A stretch of 64,000 nt of DNA from Hyphomicrobiales bacterium (GTDB lineage Bacteria; Pseudomonadota; Alphaproteobacteria; Rhizobiales; Rhizobiaceae): NCBI GenBank assembly GCA_900471605.1, contig UCEY01000035.1:1-64000 (forward strand), read 5' to 3'. The notes under the pieces are model-generated. The model did not search any database. It was not told where the DNA came from and worked only from the letters and a program-made list of their open reading frames with translations. This document shows, one piece after another, positions 17,105 to 26,506 of this stretch. Every line of letters starts with the position of its first letter. Position 1 is the first letter of the stretch. A program made the position numbers and the translations under genes.

Positions 17105-18289
17105 ATGACATCGAAGATCAAAAGCTGGGCCCTGTGGGGCACTGGACTGAGCACGGCTGCGCTGATCGCGGGCGCCTCGGTCTATCTCGATCTGCCGCAG
17201 GGCGCCCAGGCCGCGCCTGCGACGGCGGCGGCTGCCGCTCCGGCCGTCCCCGTGACGGTCGCCACCGTCGAGCCGCGCAATGTTTCCACCTGGCAGGAAT
17301 TCTCCGGGCGGCTGGAGGCGGTCGATCGCGTCCAGATCCGTCCGCGGGTTGCCGGCACCATCCAGTCGGTGCATTTCCGCGAAGGCGGGCTGGTGAAGCG
17401 GGGCGACCTGCTCGTCAGCATCGATCCGGAGCCTTACCAGGCGGCGGTCGCCCAGGCTGAAGGCCAGGTGGCGTCGGCGCAGGCAAGGGTCGAGCTTGCC
17501 TCGACGGAACTCGAGCGGGGCAAGAACCTCGTTTCGAAGAATACCATCTCGCAGAGCGATCTTGCCCAGCGCCAGAGCGCCCAGAGCGAAGCACTCGCCA
17601 ACCTCCAGTCGGCGAAGGCGGCTCTGAAGACGGCGCAGCTCAATCTCGACTATACCGAGATCCGGGCTCCGATCGCCGGCCGGGCCGGCAAGCTGGAAAT
17701 CACCGTCGGCAACCTGGTGGCGGCAGGTTCCGCGTCCGCCCCGCTGACGACGCTGGTTTCGGCCGATCCGATCTATGCGAGCTTCGACGCCGGCGAGGAG
17801 CTGGTGACCCGGACGCTCGCCGATCTCCCGGTCGTCGACGGTGCACCTGCAATCGAACAGGTGCCGGTCGAGGTGAACACGATTGCGGCTGGAGGCACGC
17901 CGATCCGCGGCAAGCTGCAGCTGATCGACAACGAGGTGAACGCCTCGAGCGGCACGATCCGTGTGCGCGCCGTCTTCGACAATCCGGGCGGCAAGCTGAT
18001 CCCCGGCCAGTTCGTGCGGGTTCGCATGGGCCAGCCGAAGGCGCAGGATCACCTGATGGTCAGTGAAAAGGCCGTCGGCACCGATCAGGACAAGAAGTTC
18101 GTCTTCGTGGTCGATGCGGCCAACACCGTTGCGTACCGGCAGGTGGAGCTGGGCACGGCGGTGGACGGCATGCGGATCGTCGAAAAGGGCCTCAATCCGG
18201 GCGACCGGATCGTCGTCAACGGCTTGCAGCGGATTCGTCCGGGCGCCGTCGTCCAGCCCGAGGAAGAGGCGAAAGTCGCCAACAAGTAA
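17105..18289 (+). CDS. RND efflux periplasmic adaptor (HlyD/AcrA family)
   Basis: Membrane fusion protein of 394 residues linking the inner-membrane RND pump to an outer-membrane channel. It has an N-terminal membrane anchor or signal (GTGLSTAALIAGASVYL), the lipoyl half-motifs around VDRVQIRPRVAGTIQSV and YTEIRAPIAGRAGKLEI, a central coiled hairpin (residues about 110-180, AQAEGQVASAQARVELAST) and a beta-barrel C-terminus. It has AGGAG directly before its ATG and is followed by the pump gene. No outer-membrane factor gene is present, so a TolC homologue elsewhere is implied. Confidence 0.94.
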   Translation: MTSKIKSWALWGTGLSTAALIAGASVYLDLPQGAQAAPATAAAAAPAVPVTVATVEPRNVSTWQEFSGRLEAVDRVQIRPRVAGTIQSVHFREGGLVKRGDLLVSIDPEPYQAAVAQAEGQVASAQARVELASTELERGKNLVSKNTISQSDLAQRQSAQSEALANLQSAKAALKTAQLNLDYTEIRAPIAGRAGKLEITVGNLVAAGSASAPLTTLVSADPIYASFDAGEELVTRTLADLPVVDGAPAIEQVPVEVNTIAAGGTPIRGKLQLIDNEVNASSGTIRVRAVFDNPGGKLIPGQFVRVRMGQPKAQDHLMVSEKAVGTDQDKKFVFVVDAANTVAYRQVELGTAVDGMRIVEKGLNPGDRIVVNGLQRIRPGAVVQPEEEAKVANK

Positions 18290-18420
18290 TGCCTTGAGCG
18301 GCGGCCAGTCCGCCGTCTCCCCCCACGCTCATCCAGTTCCGGTTCGTGGAGCTTGCGGCCTTTTGGCCGCGAGCCAGGACCGTTTCGCCTCTTGTTCAAC
18401 CCCGGAGAGAGGGCTTTGAC

Positions 18421-21400
18421 ATGAATATTTCCAGGTTTTTCGTCGACAGGCCGGTGTTTGCGGCCGTGCTGTCGATCCTCATCGTGGTCGCGGGCCTGAT
18501 CGGCATGCGGTCGCTGCCGATTTCCGAATATCCCAATGTGGTCCCGCCTTCGATTGTCGTGCGTGCCACCTATCCTGGCGCCAACCCGACGGTCATCGCC
18601 GAAACGGTCGCGACGCCGCTCGAAGAGCAGATCAACGGGGTCGAGGACATGCTCTACATGTCCAGCCAGGCGACCTCCGACGGCGTAATGACGCTGACCG
18701 TCACCTTCAAGCTCGGCACCGACCCGGACAAGGCGCAGCAGCTCGTTCAGAACCGCGTGAGCCAGGCCGAACCGCGCCTGCCGGCAGAAGTGCGTTCGAT
18801 CGGTCTGACGACCGTCAAGAGCTCGCCGGACTTCATCATGGTGGTCAACCTCGTCTCCGACCGATACGACATCACCTACCTGCGCAACTATGCAACGCTC
18901 AACGTCAAGGACCGGCTGAACCGCATCCAGGGCGTCGGCCAGGTTCAGGTGTTCGGCGCCGGCGACTATTCGATGCGCGTCTGGATCGATCCGCAGAAGG
19001 CTGCCGAGCATTCGTTGGCCGCAAGCGATATCTCGAACGCCATCCGCAGCCAGAACGTCCAGGCGGCGGCGGGCATTATCGGTGCCTCGCCGAACCCTCA
19101 GGGCGTCGACCTGCAGCTCAACGTCAATGCCCAGGGGCGCCTGCGCACCCCGGAAGAGTTCGGCAACATCATCGTGAAGAGCGGTCAGAACGGTGAAATC
19201 ACCCGGTTGCGGGATGTCGCCCGCATTGAGCTTGGTGCTGCTGATTATACGCTGCGCTCGCTGCTCGACGGTCGTCCGGCCGTTGCCGTCGCGGTTCTCC
19301 AGGCGCCGGGTTCGAATGCGATCGAGATCGCCGACAACGTCAAGGCGACCATGGACCAGCTGCAGCTGGCGATGCCGCAGGGCGTGAAATACGAGATCGT
19401 CTACGATACGACCAAATTCGTGCGCGCATCGATCGAGAAGGTCATCGATACGCTGCTCGAAGCCATCGCGCTCGTCGTGCTCGTGGTCATCATCTTCCTG
19501 CAGACCTGGCGTGCCTCGATCATTCCGCTGATCGCCGTTCCCGTCTCGATCATCGGCACGTTCGGGGTCATGTATGCCTTCGGCTTCTCGATCAACGCGC
19601 TGACATTGTTCGGCCTCGTGCTGGCGATCGGTATCGTCGTCGACGATGCGATCGTCGTGGTGGAAAATGTCGAGCGCAATATCGAGGGCGGCCTAAGTCC
19701 GCGTGATGCGACTTACAAGGCGATGAAGGAAGTCTCCGGTCCAATTATCGCGATCGCGCTGGTTCTCGTCGCGGTCTTCGTGCCGCTCGCCTTCATCAGC
19801 GGGCTTTCCGGGCAATTCTACCGGCAGTTCGCGTTGACGATCGCGATTTCGACCGTCATCTCGGCGATCAACTCGCTGACGCTGTCGCCGGCACTTGCTG
19901 CCTTGCTGCTCAAGGACCATCACGCCAAGAAGGATTGGCTGACCCGGTTCATGGATGCGATCTTCGGCTGGTTCTTCCGCGGTTTCAACCGCGTCTTCGG
20001 TGCGGCTTCCAACGGCTACGGCCGCACGGTCGGCGGGTTGCTCTCACGCAAGAGCCTGGTGATGATCATCTATCTGGCTCTCGTCGGTGCGACCTACAGC
20101 ATGTTCAATGCGGTGCCGGGCGGCTTCGTGCCGGCACAGGACAAGCAGTATCTGATCGGCTTTGCCCAGCTTCCGGACGGCGCCACATTGGACCGCACCG
20201 AAGACGTGATCAAGCGGATGAGCGATATCACCCTGGCACAGCCTGGCGTCGAACACGCCATCGCTTTCCCGGGCCTGTCGATCAACGGCTTCACGATCGG
20301 CTCGAATGCCGGCATCGTCTTCGCGGTTCTGGACGACTTCGAAAACCGCAAGACGCCGGAGCTTTCTGGCGGTGCGATTGCCATGCAGCTGAACCAGAAG
20401 TTCGGCGCCATCCAGGACGCCTATATCGCCATGTTCCCGCCGCCGCCGGTTAACGGCCTCGGCACGACGGGCGGGTTTAAGCTGCAGATCGAGGACCGTG
20501 CAGGCCTCGGTAATCAGGCGCTCGACGAGGCCACCAAGGCGGTCATCGCCAAGGCCTATCAGACGCCTGAACTTGCCGGCATTTTCTCGAGCTTCCAGAT
20601 CAACGTGCCGCAGCTCTATGCCGATCTCGACCGCGCCAAGGCCGAACAGCTCGGCGTGTCGGTGACCGACGTCTTCGAAACGCTGCAGATCTATCTCGGC
20701 TCGCTCTATGTGAACGACTTCAACGCCTTCGGCCGCACCTACAGCGTCCGGGTGCAGGCGGACGCCAAGTTCCGCGCCAAGCCGGAAGACATCGGTCAGT
20801 TGAAGGTCCGTTCGCAGTCCGGTCAGATGATCCCGCTCTCGGCTCTGCTGAAGGTGGATGCTCAGACCGGTCCGGAACGGGCGACCCGCTACAACGGTTT
20901 CCTGTCCTCCGATATCAACGGCGCTCCGGCTCCGGGCTTCTCGTCCGGCCAGGCTGAGGCTGCGATTACGAAGATCCTCGACGAGACGCTGCCCGCGGGT
21001 ATCGACTTCGAGTGGACGGACCTGACTTACCAGCAGATCCTCGCAGGCAATTCCAGCATCGTGGTCTTCCCGCTGGCGCTGCTGCTCGTCTACCTCGTGC
21101 TCGCAGCCCAGTATGAAAGTCTGACCCTGCCGATCGCGATCATCATGATCGTGCCGATGGGCGTGCTCGCCGCCTTGACCGGCGTCTGGCTGACCGGTGG
21201 AGACAACAACATCTTCACCCAGATCGGGCTTGTGGTGCTTGTGGGTCTCTCGGCGAAGAACGCGATCCTGATCGTGGAATTCGCCCGGGAACTGGAGTTC
21301 GAAGGCCGAACGCCGTTCCAGGCCGCGGTCGAGGCGAGCCGCCTGCGCCTGCGCCCGATCCTGATGACCTCCATGGCCTTCATCATGGGTGTCGTGCCGC

Positions 21401-21600
21401 TGGTCGTGTCGACCGGCGCGGGTGCGGAAATGCGCTCCGCCATGGGTATCGCGGTGTTCTCCGGCATGATCGGGGTGACGTTCTTCGGCATCTTCATGAC
21501 ACCGGTCTTCTACATGCTGGCACGTTTGCTTACCGGCAGCCGTCCTCTGCGGCAGCACGGTACGGAGGAGGCGGCTCCCGCTCTCTCTCCAGCGGAGTAA
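18421..21600 (+). CDS. RND efflux pump, HAE1 family (AcrB-like)
   Basis: Proton-driven drug-efflux permease of 1059 residues with the two-fold 12-helix layout and two large periplasmic loops. Seen: NISRFFVDRPVFAAVLSI at the start, the proton-relay aspartates in GIVVDDAIVVVEN, and the partner lysine in GLSAKNAILIVEFA. The ATG at 18421 is preceded by GGAGAGAGGG. A strong terminator follows the stop. Together with the adaptor and hydrolase-like gene it forms an operon under the divergent LysR regulator. Substrates are typically amphiphilic drugs, flavonoids or bile-like compounds; not determinable here. Confidence 0.96.
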   Translation: MNISRFFVDRPVFAAVLSILIVVAGLIGMRSLPISEYPNVVPPSIVVRATYPGANPTVIAETVATPLEEQINGVEDMLYMSSQATSDGVMTLTVTFKLGTDPDKAQQLVQNRVSQAEPRLPAEVRSIGLTTVKSSPDFIMVVNLVSDRYDITYLRNYATLNVKDRLNRIQGVGQVQVFGAGDYSMRVWIDPQKAAEHSLAASDISNAIRSQNVQAAAGIIGASPNPQGVDLQLNVNAQGRLRTPEEFGNIIVKSGQNGEITRLRDVARIELGAADYTLRSLLDGRPAVAVAVLQAPGSNAIEIADNVKATMDQLQLAMPQGVKYEIVYDTTKFVRASIEKVIDTLLEAIALVVLVVIIFLQTWRASIIPLIAVPVSIIGTFGVMYAFGFSINALTLFGLVLAIGIVVDDAIVVVENVERNIEGGLSPRDATYKAMKEVSGPIIAIALVLVAVFVPLAFISGLSGQFYRQFALTIAISTVISAINSLTLSPALAALLLKDHHAKKDWLTRFMDAIFGWFFRGFNRVFGAASNGYGRTVGGLLSRKSLVMIIYLALVGATYSMFNAVPGGFVPAQDKQYLIGFAQLPDGATLDRTEDVIKRMSDITLAQPGVEHAIAFPGLSINGFTIGSNAGIVFAVLDDFENRKTPELSGGAIAMQLNQKFGAIQDAYIAMFPPPPVNGLGTTGGFKLQIEDRAGLGNQALDEATKAVIAKAYQTPELAGIFSSFQINVPQLYADLDRAKAEQLGVSVTDVFETLQIYLGSLYVNDFNAFGRTYSVRVQADAKFRAKPEDIGQLKVRSQSGQMIPLSALLKVDAQTGPERATRYNGFLSSDINGAPAPGFSSGQAEAAITKILDETLPAGIDFEWTDLTYQQILAGNSSIVVFPLALLLVYLVLAAQYESLTLPIAIIMIVPMGVLAALTGVWLTGGDNNIFTQIGLVVLVGLSAKNAILIVEFARELEFEGRTPFQAAVEASRLRLRPILMTSMAFIMGVVPLVVSTGAGAEMRSAMGIAVFSGMIGVTFFGIFMTPVFYMLARLLTGSRPLRQHGTEEAAPALSPAE

Positions 21601-21615
21601 GGTCATCCTCCGGCG

Positions 21616-21656
21616 CCGCGCGGGTTCTTTCCACCGGGAACCCGCGCGGTATTTTT
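21616..21656 (+). terminator. Rho-independent terminator of the RND operon
   Basis: Perfect 12-bp stem CCGCGCGGGTTC / GAACCCGCGCGG with a 10-base loop, followed by TATTTTT. It begins 15 bases after the pump stop codon. Confidence 0.9.
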
Positions 21657-21696
21657 ATGTCTGCTCGCTGATGTGAGTCCGGATCGAAAACCGCTC

Positions 21697-22497
21697 CTAG
21701 AGCGCACCGCCGTCGATGACGACCGTCTGGGCCGTCATGGCGGCGGACGCGTTTGAAGCAAGGAACAGGCAGGGCCCCACAAGGTCTTCCGCCACCAGCA
21801 CCCGCTTCAGGGACTGGCGCTCGACCATCGCCGTGATGCTGTCGTCGTTCAGCCAGAGTTTCTTCTGCCGTTCGGTGACGATCATGCCGGGAAGGATGGC
21901 GTTGACGCGGATGTTTTCGGGGCCGAGCTTTCCGGCGAGGCTCTTGGTCAGGCCGATGATCCCGGCCTTGGCGGTCGCATAGGCGGGCAATCCGCCCATG
22001 TTGAGCAGGTAGGCGATCGACGAGAAATTGACGATCGCGCCGCCGCCTGCCTTTCGCAGGTGAGGGACGGCGGCCTGGGAGACGAAGAACATCTGCTTGA
22101 TGTTGATGGCCTGGGCGTTGTCCCAGTATTCCTCGGTCACCGTCTCGAATTCATGACGGTCGTCCCAGCCGGCGTTGTTGACCAGCACCGACAGCGAGCC
22201 GAGTTCCCGCGCAGCCGTGTCGACGGCGGCTTTCGTATCGGCCACATTGCGCAGGTCGGCCTTCAGATAGAGCACGGGATGACGGGCGGTCCCGGCGAGC
22301 CGCGCCACGAGCTCGCGGCTCGGTTGATCGGCAATGTCGATGAATGCGACCTTGGCGCCCTGGACAGCGAAGCCTTCCACCAGGGCGGCGCCGATGCCGG
22401 ACCCGCCACCGGTGATCAGCACGCCGCGGTCGGCGAGATCGGCATGCCTTACGGAAATTTCGGCCAAAACACCCTCCCTGTCCGGCTTGGTCGCCAA
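21697..22497 (-). CDS. Short-chain dehydrogenase/reductase
   Basis: Classical SDR of 266 residues. NAD(P)-binding TGGGSGIG (about residues 29-36), NNAG, catalytic Ser in NFSSIAY and YATAK (Tyr-x3-Lys) are all present; an aspartate after beta-2 (FIDIAD) favours NAD over NADP. It resembles sugar or polyol dehydrogenases of rhizobia (for example the L-fucose/L-rhamnose type), but the substrate is not assignable. It is monocistronic and faces the RND terminator. Confidence 0.9.
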   Translation of the reverse strand: MATKPDREGVLAEISVRHADLADRGVLITGGGSGIGAALVEGFAVQGAKVAFIDIADQPSRELVARLAGTARHPVLYLKADLRNVADTKAAVDTAARELGSLSVLVNNAGWDDRHEFETVTEEYWDNAQAINIKQMFFVSQAAVPHLRKAGGGAIVNFSSIAYLLNMGGLPAYATAKAGIIGLTKSLAGKLGPENIRVNAILPGMIVTERQKKLWLNDDSITAMVERQSLKRVLVAEDLVGPCLFLASNASAAMTAQTVVIDGGAL

Positions 22498-22571
22498 GTT
22501 CTATCGCTTCGAGGCAGGAAGACAAGGATGACCGACAAACTCTCGCCATCTGAGGACGCAAAGGTCGGGCC

Positions 22572-22718
22572 ATGACCATTGCAACTGGAATAGCTATCGG
22601 CGTCGGCCTGGGTACGGTGTTCGGGACGGCCGTTTTCGACAATATCGGCATCGGTATCGCCGTGGGCATCGCGATGGGCGTCGCCCTTTCGCAGTTCATG
22701 CATTCGCGAACGAAATAG
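22572..22718 (+). CDS. Small glycine-zipper membrane protein (48 aa)
   Basis: Short open frame of 48 residues with AAGG about 7 bases before the ATG. The protein is almost entirely two hydrophobic, glycine-patterned helices (ATGIAIGVGLGTVFGTAVF and IGIGIAVGIAMGVALSQFM) ending in a basic tail. The regular G-x3-G spacing is typical of glycine-zipper membrane peptides that pack tightly or oligomerise. The reading frame shows GC-rich third positions. Function unknown; comparable short proteins are common and often unannotated. Confidence 0.55.
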   Translation: MTIATGIAIGVGLGTVFGTAVFDNIGIGIAVGIAMGVALSQFMHSRTK

Positions 22719-22840
22719 CACGGGCGGCGGCCGGATTTGCATTCGCAGAATTGCCTTCCGACATCATAGCCATTACTCGGAGGTCGGCGTTTCCGGCCGC
22801 TTCCCCTTTGAGTCGGAGCCTGACGAAAAAGGATTTTTCC

Positions 22841-23521
22841 GTGGCCCTTCCCGATGCCGAAATCTCGATTCCCGAAAAGACCTATGCCGCCTTCCTGTTC
22901 GATATGGACGGAACAATCCTGAACTCACTCGCTTCGGCAGAACGCGTCTGGGGCCGCTGGGCGGCGAAGATGGGACTGGATGTCGAGAAATTCCTGCCGA
23001 CCATGCATGGCAAACGGGGCATCGACACGATCAGCGCGCTGAACCTGCCGGGCATCGATCCGCTTATCGAGGCGGAGGGCATCCTGCGCGGCGAGATCGA
23101 GGATGTCGAAGGCGTGGTGCCGATCCCGGGCGCGGTGGAATTCCTGTCGGCTCTGCCTCCCGAGCGGTGGGCGATCGTCACGTCGTCACCGATCGAGCTC
23201 GCCAAGGTGCGGCTTGCGGCGGCCGGCATTCCGTTGCCGCGCTACATGGTGACCGCCGAAGACGTCACCGTCGGCAAGCCCAACCCGCAAGGCTATATTC
23301 TCGGCTCGGAACGCCTCGGCGTCAGCCCGGCCGATGTTCTGGTGTTCGAGGATGTGATGGCCGGCATAAAGGCGGGCGAGGCAGCGGGTGCCGACGTTAT
23401 GGTCATTACCGCCACCCATTCCCATGCGATCGAAACCGGGCATTCGAAAATACCCGGTTATCTCGACGTAGTGCCGCATATCGGCGAGGACGGGCGGCTT
23501 TCGGTCCGTCGCAAGGCCTGA
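22841..23521 (+). CDS. HAD-family hydrolase (beta-phosphoglucomutase/phosphatase-like)
   Basis: HAD phosphatase of 226 residues. Motif I FLFDMDGTILNS (nucleophile D21, acid D23), motif II region VTSSPIEL, motif III lysine in VGKPNPQGY and motif IV VFEDVMAGIKAG are intact; the small helical cap between motifs I and II is subclass I. The GTG at 22841 has AAGG 8 bases upstream; earlier in-frame codons translate to a non-conserved arginine/serine-rich stretch. Likely acts on a sugar phosphate. Converges with the amino-acid permease gene (3 bases between stops). Confidence 0.88.
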   Translation: MALPDAEISIPEKTYAAFLFDMDGTILNSLASAERVWGRWAAKMGLDVEKFLPTMHGKRGIDTISALNLPGIDPLIEAEGILRGEIEDVEGVVPIPGAVEFLSALPPERWAIVTSSPIELAKVRLAAAGIPLPRYMVTAEDVTVGKPNPQGYILGSERLGVSPADVLVFEDVMAGIKAGEAAGADVMVITATHSHAIETGHSKIPGYLDVVPHIGEDGRLSVRRKA

Positions 23522-23524
23522 ACC

Positions 23525-24886
23525 TCAGGCGGGCTGGTTCGACGTCCGCATGATGCTGACCGTCGCGACCCAGAGCACGACGCCGAGGCCGAGCAGGCAG
23601 GCGGCAATCAGATACTGGACCGGATCGCGGCCGGTCCAGGGGCCGGCGAGGAACGCGCAGGAGATGGCGCCCAGCACCGGCAGGATGGTCGGCGTGCGGA
23701 AATGCTTGTGCCCGACCGTGTCCTTGCGCAGGACGAGCACCGCGACGTTGACGATCGCGAAGACGCAGAGCAGCAAGAGCGCCGTGGTGCCGCCGAGCGC
23801 CGGGACGCCACCGGCGAACAGGATCAGGCCGACCGCGAGCAGCGAGGTGAAGCCGATCGCGATATAGGGCGTGCGGCGGCCGGAATGGACCTTGCCAAGC
23901 ACCGAGGGCAGTACGCCTTCGCGCGCCATGCCGTAGATCAGGCGGCTCGCCATCATCATGTTGATCAGCGCCGAGTTGGCGACCGCGAACATGGTGATGA
24001 CGGCGAATATGCCGATCGGGAAGCCTGGCGCGCCGGCCTGCACGACCTTCAAGAGCGGGGTCTCGCCCTGGCCGAGTTCGCTGGCGGGCACAAGCGTGAT
24101 CGCCGAAATCGCCACCAGGACATAGATGAGGCCTGTGAGGCCAAGGCCAGTCAGCAGCACTTTCGGAAACATCCGGCTCGGCTCCTTGCATTCCTCGGCC
24201 ATGTTGACCGAGTCCTCGAAACCGACCATGGCGAAGAAGGCGAGCGTGGTCGCGGCGATCACCGGCCAGAAGACCCCGCCATTGTCCGGCGCCGCGAACG
24301 TCCAGGCGCGGGAAACGTCGCCCTGGCCGCCGGCGATCGCCCAGAAGCCGATCCCGATGATGATCAGCAGGCCGGTCAGTTCGACGACGGTCAGCAGCAC
24401 GTTCATCCTAACGCTTTCTCCGACCCCGCGGAAATTGATGGCGGCGACCAGCACGATGAACCCGACGGCGATCAGCGGCACACCCCAGGCGCCAAGATCG
24501 AGGCTGAGCGAGGTGGCGAAGTTGGAGGCGAACGCACGCGACGCGGTCGCGGCGGAGGTGATGCCGGAGGACATCACGGCGAAGGCCACCAGGAAGGTGA
24601 CGAAATGGATGCCGAAGGCCCTGTGGGTATAAAGGGCGGCGCCGGCGGCGCGAGGATATTTGGTGACCAGCTCGAGATAACTGAAAGCGGTGAGGAGGGC
24701 GACGACGAAGGCGATGAGGAAGGGCAGCCAGACAACACCGCCGACCTGCGCGGCGACCTGGCCGGTCAGGGCGTAGATGCCCGTGCCGAGAATATCCCCG
24801 ACGATAAACAGCAGAAGCAGCCCAGGCCCCATCACCCGATGCAGTTCGGTCTTCTGCTCGCCCGTTTCCGTACCCAACCCTTCCAT
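23525..24886 (-). CDS. APC-superfamily amino-acid permease
   Basis: Integral membrane transporter of 453 residues with about 12 helices (PF13520/PF00324). The first helix GPGLLLLFIVGDILGTGIYAL carries the unwound GTGIY substrate-binding motif of APC amino-acid transporters. It is a single gene, with a perfect inverted repeat about 46 bases before its start (separate entry). Substrate unknown. Confidence 0.9.
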   Translation of the reverse strand: MEGLGTETGEQKTELHRVMGPGLLLLFIVGDILGTGIYALTGQVAAQVGGVVWLPFLIAFVVALLTAFSYLELVTKYPRAAGAALYTHRAFGIHFVTFLVAFAVMSSGITSAATASRAFASNFATSLSLDLGAWGVPLIAVGFIVLVAAINFRGVGESVRMNVLLTVVELTGLLIIIGIGFWAIAGGQGDVSRAWTFAAPDNGGVFWPVIAATTLAFFAMVGFEDSVNMAEECKEPSRMFPKVLLTGLGLTGLIYVLVAISAITLVPASELGQGETPLLKVVQAGAPGFPIGIFAVITMFAVANSALINMMMASRLIYGMAREGVLPSVLGKVHSGRRTPYIAIGFTSLLAVGLILFAGGVPALGGTTALLLLCVFAIVNVAVLVLRKDTVGHKHFRTPTILPVLGAISCAFLAGPWTGRDPVQYLIAACLLGLGVVLWVATVSIMRTSNQPA

Positions 24887-24931
24887 AAGTTCCTCCTTGA
24901 ATGATCAAACTCCCGCATCAGTTTGCTCAAT

Positions 24932-24954
24932 GGGAACAAGCGGCGGTTGTTCCC
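24932..24954. promoter_or_regulatory. Inverted repeat upstream of the amino-acid permease
   Basis: Perfect palindrome GGGAACAA-N7-TTGTTCCC centred about 57 bases upstream of the permease start codon on the minus strand. Its position in the 5' region and two-fold symmetry suggest a regulator binding site. Confidence 0.45.
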
Positions 24955-25199
24955 GAGAAAATGCGAGGGTTTCGGCTGTTTCCCGCTAGACCGAAAGGAC
25001 TAGGCAAAATTCCACGATAATCTTGCACTCGGTGCAAATATTTCCTAAATGAGGGCGATGCAAACGCTGCGCCGCACAAAATTGCCGCCGAAAGGCCTGT
25101 TTTTTCATAACGGAGGTTTTTATGCCTTGGAATTGCCATTCAGGCTGTGAAGGTCGGCGCAATACTCGATCGCATCTTCAAACCGGTGAGTCTCTGACC
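24955..25199 (+). other. Leader region before the SAM methyltransferase gene
   Basis: Rest of a 313-base gap. It contains a strong ribosome-binding site CGGAGG (25111-25116) with an in-frame ATG at 25122, 78 bases before the methyltransferase start I selected. The 26 codons between have AT-rich third positions and no family likeness, so this may be a translated leader or a true N-terminal extension. Nothing else was recognised. Confidence 0.4.
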
Positions 25200-25862
25200 A
25201 TGAGAGCAGATGCCGCATTCTCCGATTTCCTGCATTTCTTCCGTTCCTGGATCAGCAATCCGTTGCGGGTGGCGGCGGTGGCGCCGTCCGGCGACTCGCT
25301 CGCCAGGCTGATGACCCAGGAAATCGCGCCGATCGACGGGCCGGTCATCGAGCTCGGGCCGGGCACCGGCGTTTTCACCCGCGCGCTGCTTGCCCGCGGC
25401 GTCGCGCAATCGGATCTGACGCTGATCGAATACGGACCGGAATTCGTGCCGGGCCTGCAGCGGCGGTTTCCGGAAGCGCGGGTTCTGCAGATGGATGCGG
25501 CCAAGCTGGCGCACGAGGATATTTTCGAGGGCGATCCCGTCGGCGCGGTGGTCAGCGGCCTGCCGCTGCTTTCCATGTCCCCGCGCAAGATTACCGCGAT
25601 CCTCGGCGGCGCCTTTACCTATATCCGCCCTGGCGGTTCCTTCTATCAGTTCACCTACGGCCCGCGCTGCCCGGTGCCGCGCCCGATCCTCGACCGGCTC
25701 GGCCTGAAGGCCGTCCATGTCGGCCATACCGTACGCAACCTGCCGCCCGCTTCCGTCTACCGGATCTCCCGCCGCAAGCCGCTGGACCTGACGCGGGAGC
25801 GTTCCAGGTATCGTGTCGAGGAGACCGGCCCGATCGAGAATGCCGACGAAACGGGCGGCTGA
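25200..25862 (+). CDS. Class I SAM-dependent methyltransferase (PmtA/phospholipid-type)
   Basis: Methyltransferase of 220 residues. The SAM-binding motif I ELGPGTGVFTRAL follows FFRSWISNPLRVAAVAPSG, an N-terminal segment shared with rhizobial phospholipid N-methyltransferase and rRNA-methylase-like enzymes; GLPLLSMSP and GGSFYQFTYG are motif IV and post-motif regions. The start at 25200 matches family length and codon use; an upstream in-frame ATG at 25122 has the better ribosome site. A TetR gene starts 18 bases after it, probably same transcript. Substrate not proven; membrane lipid (phosphatidylethanolamine) is the likeliest by similarity. Confidence 0.78.
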   Translation: MRADAAFSDFLHFFRSWISNPLRVAAVAPSGDSLARLMTQEIAPIDGPVIELGPGTGVFTRALLARGVAQSDLTLIEYGPEFVPGLQRRFPEARVLQMDAAKLAHEDIFEGDPVGAVVSGLPLLSMSPRKITAILGGAFTYIRPGGSFYQFTYGPRCPVPRPILDRLGLKAVHVGHTVRNLPPASVYRISRRKPLDLTRERSRYRVEETGPIENADETGG

Positions 25863-25879
25863 GCAAGACTGCGGATGAA

Positions 25880-26506
25880 ATGACCAAGACGACGGGTGGC
25901 GCGACGGAAGGCCGGCGGGAGACCAAGCGCCGGCAAACCCGCGAACGCATCGAGGAAGCGGCGATGAGCCTGTTCCTCGAACGCGGCTTCGACAATACGA
26001 CGATCGAGGAGATCGCCGAACGCGCCGAGGTGTCGAAACGCAGTTTCTTCGACTATTTTCCCTCCAAGGAAGAGGTCGTGTTCGCCTGGCAGGACGGCTT
26101 TGCTGACCACATGATGGCGGCGATCGCGTCAAGGCCGGCGGACGAGCCTGCCGTCAAGGCGGTGCAACATGGCCTTGTGAGCGCCATCGTGTCGGCAGCC
26201 GACGAAAGAACGATGGCGCTCGGAGAACTGATCCGGCGCACGCCGACGCTGAAGGCCCGTGACCAGCTCAAATATGCAAAGCTCGAAGCGAAGCTTACCG
26301 AGGCGCTGAAGGCGAGGGGCCGCAGCGACGAGGAGCGGCTGCGCATGCGCCTGCTGGCCGCCGTGGTGATCGGCGCCCTGCGGGCCGGCGGAGAAATCTG
26401 GAACGAGCAGCCGCCGGGCACGTCGCTGGAAACCTTCGCGCATCGGTTCTTCGGCGATTTCTGGAAGGTGCTTGCCGAATTCGGAAACGAGGGGCAGGGC
26501 GGCTGA
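25880..26506 (+). CDS. TetR-family transcriptional regulator
   Basis: TetR repressor of 208 residues. The N-terminal helix-turn-helix reads RIEEAAMSLFLERGFDNTTI then AERAEVSKRSFFDYFPSKEE; the rest is an all-helical ligand domain, closest to the AcrR/C-terminal TetR_C_25-like group. It lies 18 bases after the methyltransferase gene and converges with the YqaA gene with stops abutting. It probably controls its own operon. Confidence 0.9.
   Translation: MTKTTGGATEGRRETKRRQTRERIEEAAMSLFLERGFDNTTIEEIAERAEVSKRSFFDYFPSKEEVVFAWQDGFADHMMAAIASRPADEPAVKAVQHGLVSAIVSAADERTMALGELIRRTPTLKARDQLKYAKLEAKLTEALKARGRSDEERLRMRLLAAVVIGALRAGGEIWNEQPPGTSLETFAHRFFGDFWKVLAEFGNEGQGG

Noticed and set aside
20044..21606. 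520-codon minus-strand frame opposite the RND pump
   Set aside because: Antisense to a canonical RND gene; His/Asp/Arg-rich shadow composition.
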